The notes under the pieces are model-generated. The model saw only the letters and a list, made by a program, of their open reading frames with translations, searched no databases and was not told the DNA's origin. The position numbers and the translations under genes are program-made. 8,216 nt of DNA from Candidatus Aminicenantota bacterium (GTDB taxonomy: Bacteria; Acidobacteriota; Aminicenantia; Aminicenantales; Aminicenantaceae), in contig JAGLRY010000044.1 in the NCBI GenBank assembly GCA_023135995.1, positions 1-8,216 of the forward strand, read 5' to 3'. Shown here in pieces: positions 6,882 to 8,216 of the stretch (the first letter of the stretch is position 1; each line of letters begins with the position of its first letter).

Positions 6882-7187
6882 TCAATATCTCCGAAAACCG
6901 CCGCCGCCACCGCCGCGTCCTCTTCCACCGCCGCCATCACCGAATGACCGGTTTCTTGGCGGGCGCGCTTCATCCACTCGTAAGGTACGACCTTTGAAGT
7001 CAGTACCATTCAGCGATTCCTTTGCCTTTTCCGCTTCAGCTGGACTTGACATTTCCACAAATCCGAAACCTCTACCTTCGATGACTTTAATTTCTTTGAC
7101 CTCACCGAACTTTGTAAACAACTCTTCTAATTCTTCCTTTGAGGCTGCGTAGCTAAAGTTCCCAACATAAAGCTTACTTCCTTGCAT
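6882..7187 (-). CDS. Glycine-rich RRM RNA-binding protein
   Basis: 101 aa. A single RNA recognition motif fills residues 4-75, with RNP2 LYVGNF at 6-11 and RNP1 RGFGFVEM at 39-46. The aromatic residues Y7, F41 and F43 are those expected to stack on RNA bases. The C-terminal 26 residues are Arg/Gly-rich, with runs of four and six glycines, and end FRRY. The size and layout match the small RRM proteins of cyanobacteria and many other bacteria, often linked to cold or stress, but the function here is not known. The loop between strands 2 and 3 is shorter than usual, lacking the common ETGxSR stretch before RNP1. The start is well supported by AAGGAG 6 nt upstream. It is convergent with the GGDEF gene and 521 bp downstream of the porin on the same strand. 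Confidence 0.96.
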   Translation of the reverse strand: MQGSKLYVGNFSYAASKEELEELFTKFGEVKEIKVIEGRGFGFVEMSSPAEAEKAKESLNGTDFKGRTLRVDEARPPRNRSFGDGGGGRGRGGGGGGFRRY

Positions 7188-7440
7188 TTCTTACTCCTTC
7201 TAAGGCAACCCTTATTTTGGATTCCCCTTTTCTTGGGAAGGAATTTCTTTAATGAATCCCTCTCCACTCTTTTATGTTTCTATGTTATTCCTTTTAAACT
7301 CACAGAAAAACAGGAAAGATCGGACGCTGGAGAAGGATACCTAGGACTTAAAGGAGGGAAAAAACCTTTGTGCGGTAATAATTTTCTCTATCGTCAACTT
7401 TCTATTTCTCATGATAGTGCGATTTTCACCGCAATACCAT
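7188..7440 (-). promoter_or_regulatory. Putative long 5' leader of the RRM gene
   Basis: If the candidate promoter at 7446-7473 is used, the RRM mRNA has a leader of about 250 nt. The stretch is AT-rich on the minus strand with A-rich runs near 7260-7320. A 4-bp stem TGCG/CGCA closes an 8-nt loop near 7420-7435. No known riboswitch consensus was recognised. Long leaders are typical of cold-shock-type RNA-binding protein genes, so control by RNA structure or temperature is possible but not shown. Confidence 0.35.
7194..7199 (-). promoter_or_regulatory. Ribosome binding site of the RRM gene
   Basis: AAGGAG on the minus strand, 6 nt before the ATG at 7187. This is close to ideal and fixes the start. 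Confidence 0.8.
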
Positions 7441-7565
7441 CAATATTCTTACACATAAATAATCAGGTGTCAATGGTCCAATACAGCAGGACCACCCCTC
7501 CTTGTTTTGATAAGAAATATATCTATCCCTTTAGTTCGGAAGTACCCGTCGCAGAGATATCTTAA
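7368..7565 (+). CDS. Doubtful small ORF, 65 aa, TTG start
   Basis: A frame beginning at TTG (7368) runs to TAA (7563-7565). Its only support is a strong AAGGAGGG (7351-7358) 9 nt upstream on the plus strand. The predicted peptide matches no family I recognise and has no clear membrane segment or motif. It lies opposite the putative RRM leader and promoter. It is more likely non-coding, and is listed because of the unusually good ribosome site. Confidence 0.15.
   Translation: MCGNNFLYRQLSISHDSAIFTAIPSIFLHINNQVSMVQYSRTTPPCFDKKYIYPFSSEVPVAEIS
7446..7473 (-). promoter_or_regulatory. Candidate promoter of the RRM gene
   Basis: On the minus strand a perfect TTGACA (7473-7468) is followed by a 16-nt spacer ending TGTG and then TAAGAAT (7451-7445). 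This is the same layout as the promoter at 2872-2900: TTGACA, 12 nt, TGTG, TAARAAT. Just upstream of the -35 is a 6-bp perfect inverted repeat, TGGTCC/GGACCA (7474-7479 and 7489-7494, 9-nt loop), suitably placed for an activator site. Confidence 0.5.
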
Positions 7566-7708
7566 TAAAGCGATAACGAACAATCAAGTTTCGCTTACAC
7601 TAACTGCGCTCACTTAAAAATACTGCTTGAGTGCTCATTCGATGTGCTGACTTGATGTGTCGATAGGACTTCCACAATCCTATCTTCGCCCTTACGATAG
7701 AGCAACGT
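7474..7708. other. Non-coding gap between porin and RRM promoter, with hairpins
   Basis: No gene is credible here. Three inverted repeats are visible: TGGTCC/GGACCA (7474-7494); AAGCGA (7568-7573) with TCGCTT (7591-7596); and GATAGGA (7662-7668) with TCCTATC (7678-7684), a perfect 7-bp stem with a 9-nt loop. The last starts 24 nt after the porin stop and is the best candidate for the end of that transcript, but no U-run follows on the minus strand. Confidence 0.4.
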
Positions 7709-8216
7709 TCACAGATAAAACCCGACTCCAAAACCGAACACCCAGTAATTTCCCCCAAAAGTCAAAGGATGTCCGGGATAGGATGATGTTCTCTCTTCGA
7801 GCATCACATACTGCACATATGCATCAAAAGTGAGATTGCCGATCAGACTTTGGGTCGCGATCGAACGCGCCGGGCCATCATACCCCACTCCAAAGGAAAA
7901 GACATTTCGGGGCAAAAGTGGAAGAACTGGGGTGAGGTTTTTTTCGTCAATGGGGCTCTGATGTCTTGCATATCCGATCCTTAAAGATAATTCTTCTTTG
8001 AGGTAATACTCTCCACCCAGCTTGAAGCTCCAGGTGTCTTTCATGTTGAGCTCGATGCCCTCTCGGGCCCCATCAGAGGGCTCTTCGTCTATTTCCTCGC
8101 CTTCTGTAGGCTCAGGGAAAAAACTGTCTTCCGGATCTGCTGCAACAAATTCCCACATTTTAAAACTGCTCCACCCAGTCCTCTGGACATCGGCTTGGAT
8201 TGTGAATCTTTTTGTC
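7709..8216 (-). CDS. FadL/OmpP1/TodX-family outer membrane transport protein, C-terminal part
   Basis: The last 168 residues of a gene that enters from the right edge. The frame stays open to the last complete codon (8214-8216 region), so the first internal ATG at 8158 is not a start; the 19 codons before it read TKRFTIQADVQRTGWSSFKM, which is family-like (QADVxxTxWSSF). Then come alternating beta-strand segments: WSFKLGGEYYL, LSLRIGYA with a following P-I, NVFSFGVGY, LTFDAYVQYV and a final FGFGVGFYL. These fit the C-terminal strands of the 14-stranded FadL barrel, which passes long-chain fatty acids or other hydrophobic compounds across the outer membrane. An acidic loop of about 30 residues (rich in D, E and P) separates two strands near 8060-8150. 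The terminal residue is Leu rather than the more common Phe. The substrate cannot be told from this part. Confidence 0.88.
   Translation of the reverse strand, partial: TKRFTIQADVQRTGWSSFKMWEFVAADPEDSFFPEPTEGEEIDEEPSDGAREGIELNMKDTWSFKLGGEYYLKEELSLRIGYARHQSPIDEKNLTPVLPLLPRNVFSFGVGYDGPARSIATQSLIGNLTFDAYVQYVMLEERTSSYPGHPLTFGGNYWVFGFGVGFYL

Noticed and set aside
6703..6885. 60-codon minus frame beginning at a TTG overlapping the RRM stop codon (TTGA)
   Set aside because: TTG start, no ribosome site beyond purine-rich coding sequence, and no recognisable family.
6835..7152. Proline-rich plus-strand frame opposite the RRM gene
   Set aside because: It is the antisense reading of the glycine-rich tail and RRM coding sequence.
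7600..7660. tRNA-like or small-RNA-like folded region
   Set aside because: Short stems only (such as GCGCTCA with TGAGTGC, one mismatch); no T-loop GTTCRA, no cloverleaf and no following U-run.
7709..8158. Reading the right-edge gene as a complete 149-aa protein starting at ATG 8158
   Set aside because: The frame continues without a stop to the window edge and the added residues fit the FadL family, so this is a truncated view of a larger gene.

Overview
The window reads as a stretch of Gram-negative bacterial chromosome carrying signalling genes. A FadL-type outer-membrane protein implies a diderm. A zinc-ribbon Ser/Thr kinase joined to a TolB-like domain and TPRs is a protein type especially abundant in Candidatus Aminicenantes and related Acidobacteriota-like lineages. 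That lineage guess comes from recognising protein style, not from a search, and is tentative. No rRNA, tRNA, CRISPR or phage genes were seen.

Layout, left to right. (1) 1-14 looks like the end of a short repeated element whose body lies off the window. (2) 15-2534, minus: transmembrane Ser/Thr protein kinase with C-terminal TolB-like and TPR regions, 839 aa. (3) 2535-2992: divergent intergenic region. It holds a candidate kinase promoter, a compact 245-bp element with perfect 13-bp terminal inverted repeats and a large internal hairpin, a candidate promoter for the next gene, and a structured leader. (4) 2993-6544, plus: 1183-aa protein with a GGDEF (diguanylate cyclase) domain, a STAND/AAA_16-like ATPase and C-terminal HEAT-like repeats. 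(5) 6545-6881: convergent intergenic region with a polypyrimidine tract. (6) 6882-7187, minus: small glycine-rich RRM RNA-binding protein. (7) 7188-7708: long non-coding region with a candidate promoter and roughly 250-nt leader for the RRM gene, plus several hairpins. (8) 7709-8216, minus: C-terminal 168 residues of a FadL/OmpP1/TodX-family porin. Its start is beyond the right edge, and the reading frame stays open to the last base.

The kinase and the GGDEF-ATPase are divergent, and each has its own recognisable promoter on either side of the inverted-repeat element. Both are multidomain signal proteins, one working through phosphorylation and one probably through c-di-GMP. A functional link is only suggested by adjacency. 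The RRM gene and the porin are on the same strand but 521 bp apart, so they are probably separate transcription units.

The most notable items are the cyclase-ATPase-HEAT fusion, the MITE/REP-like element placed exactly between two divergent promoters, and a near-identical promoter layout upstream of two different genes. The leader containing an AGGAGG/CCTCCT hairpin before the GGDEF gene is also worth a look.
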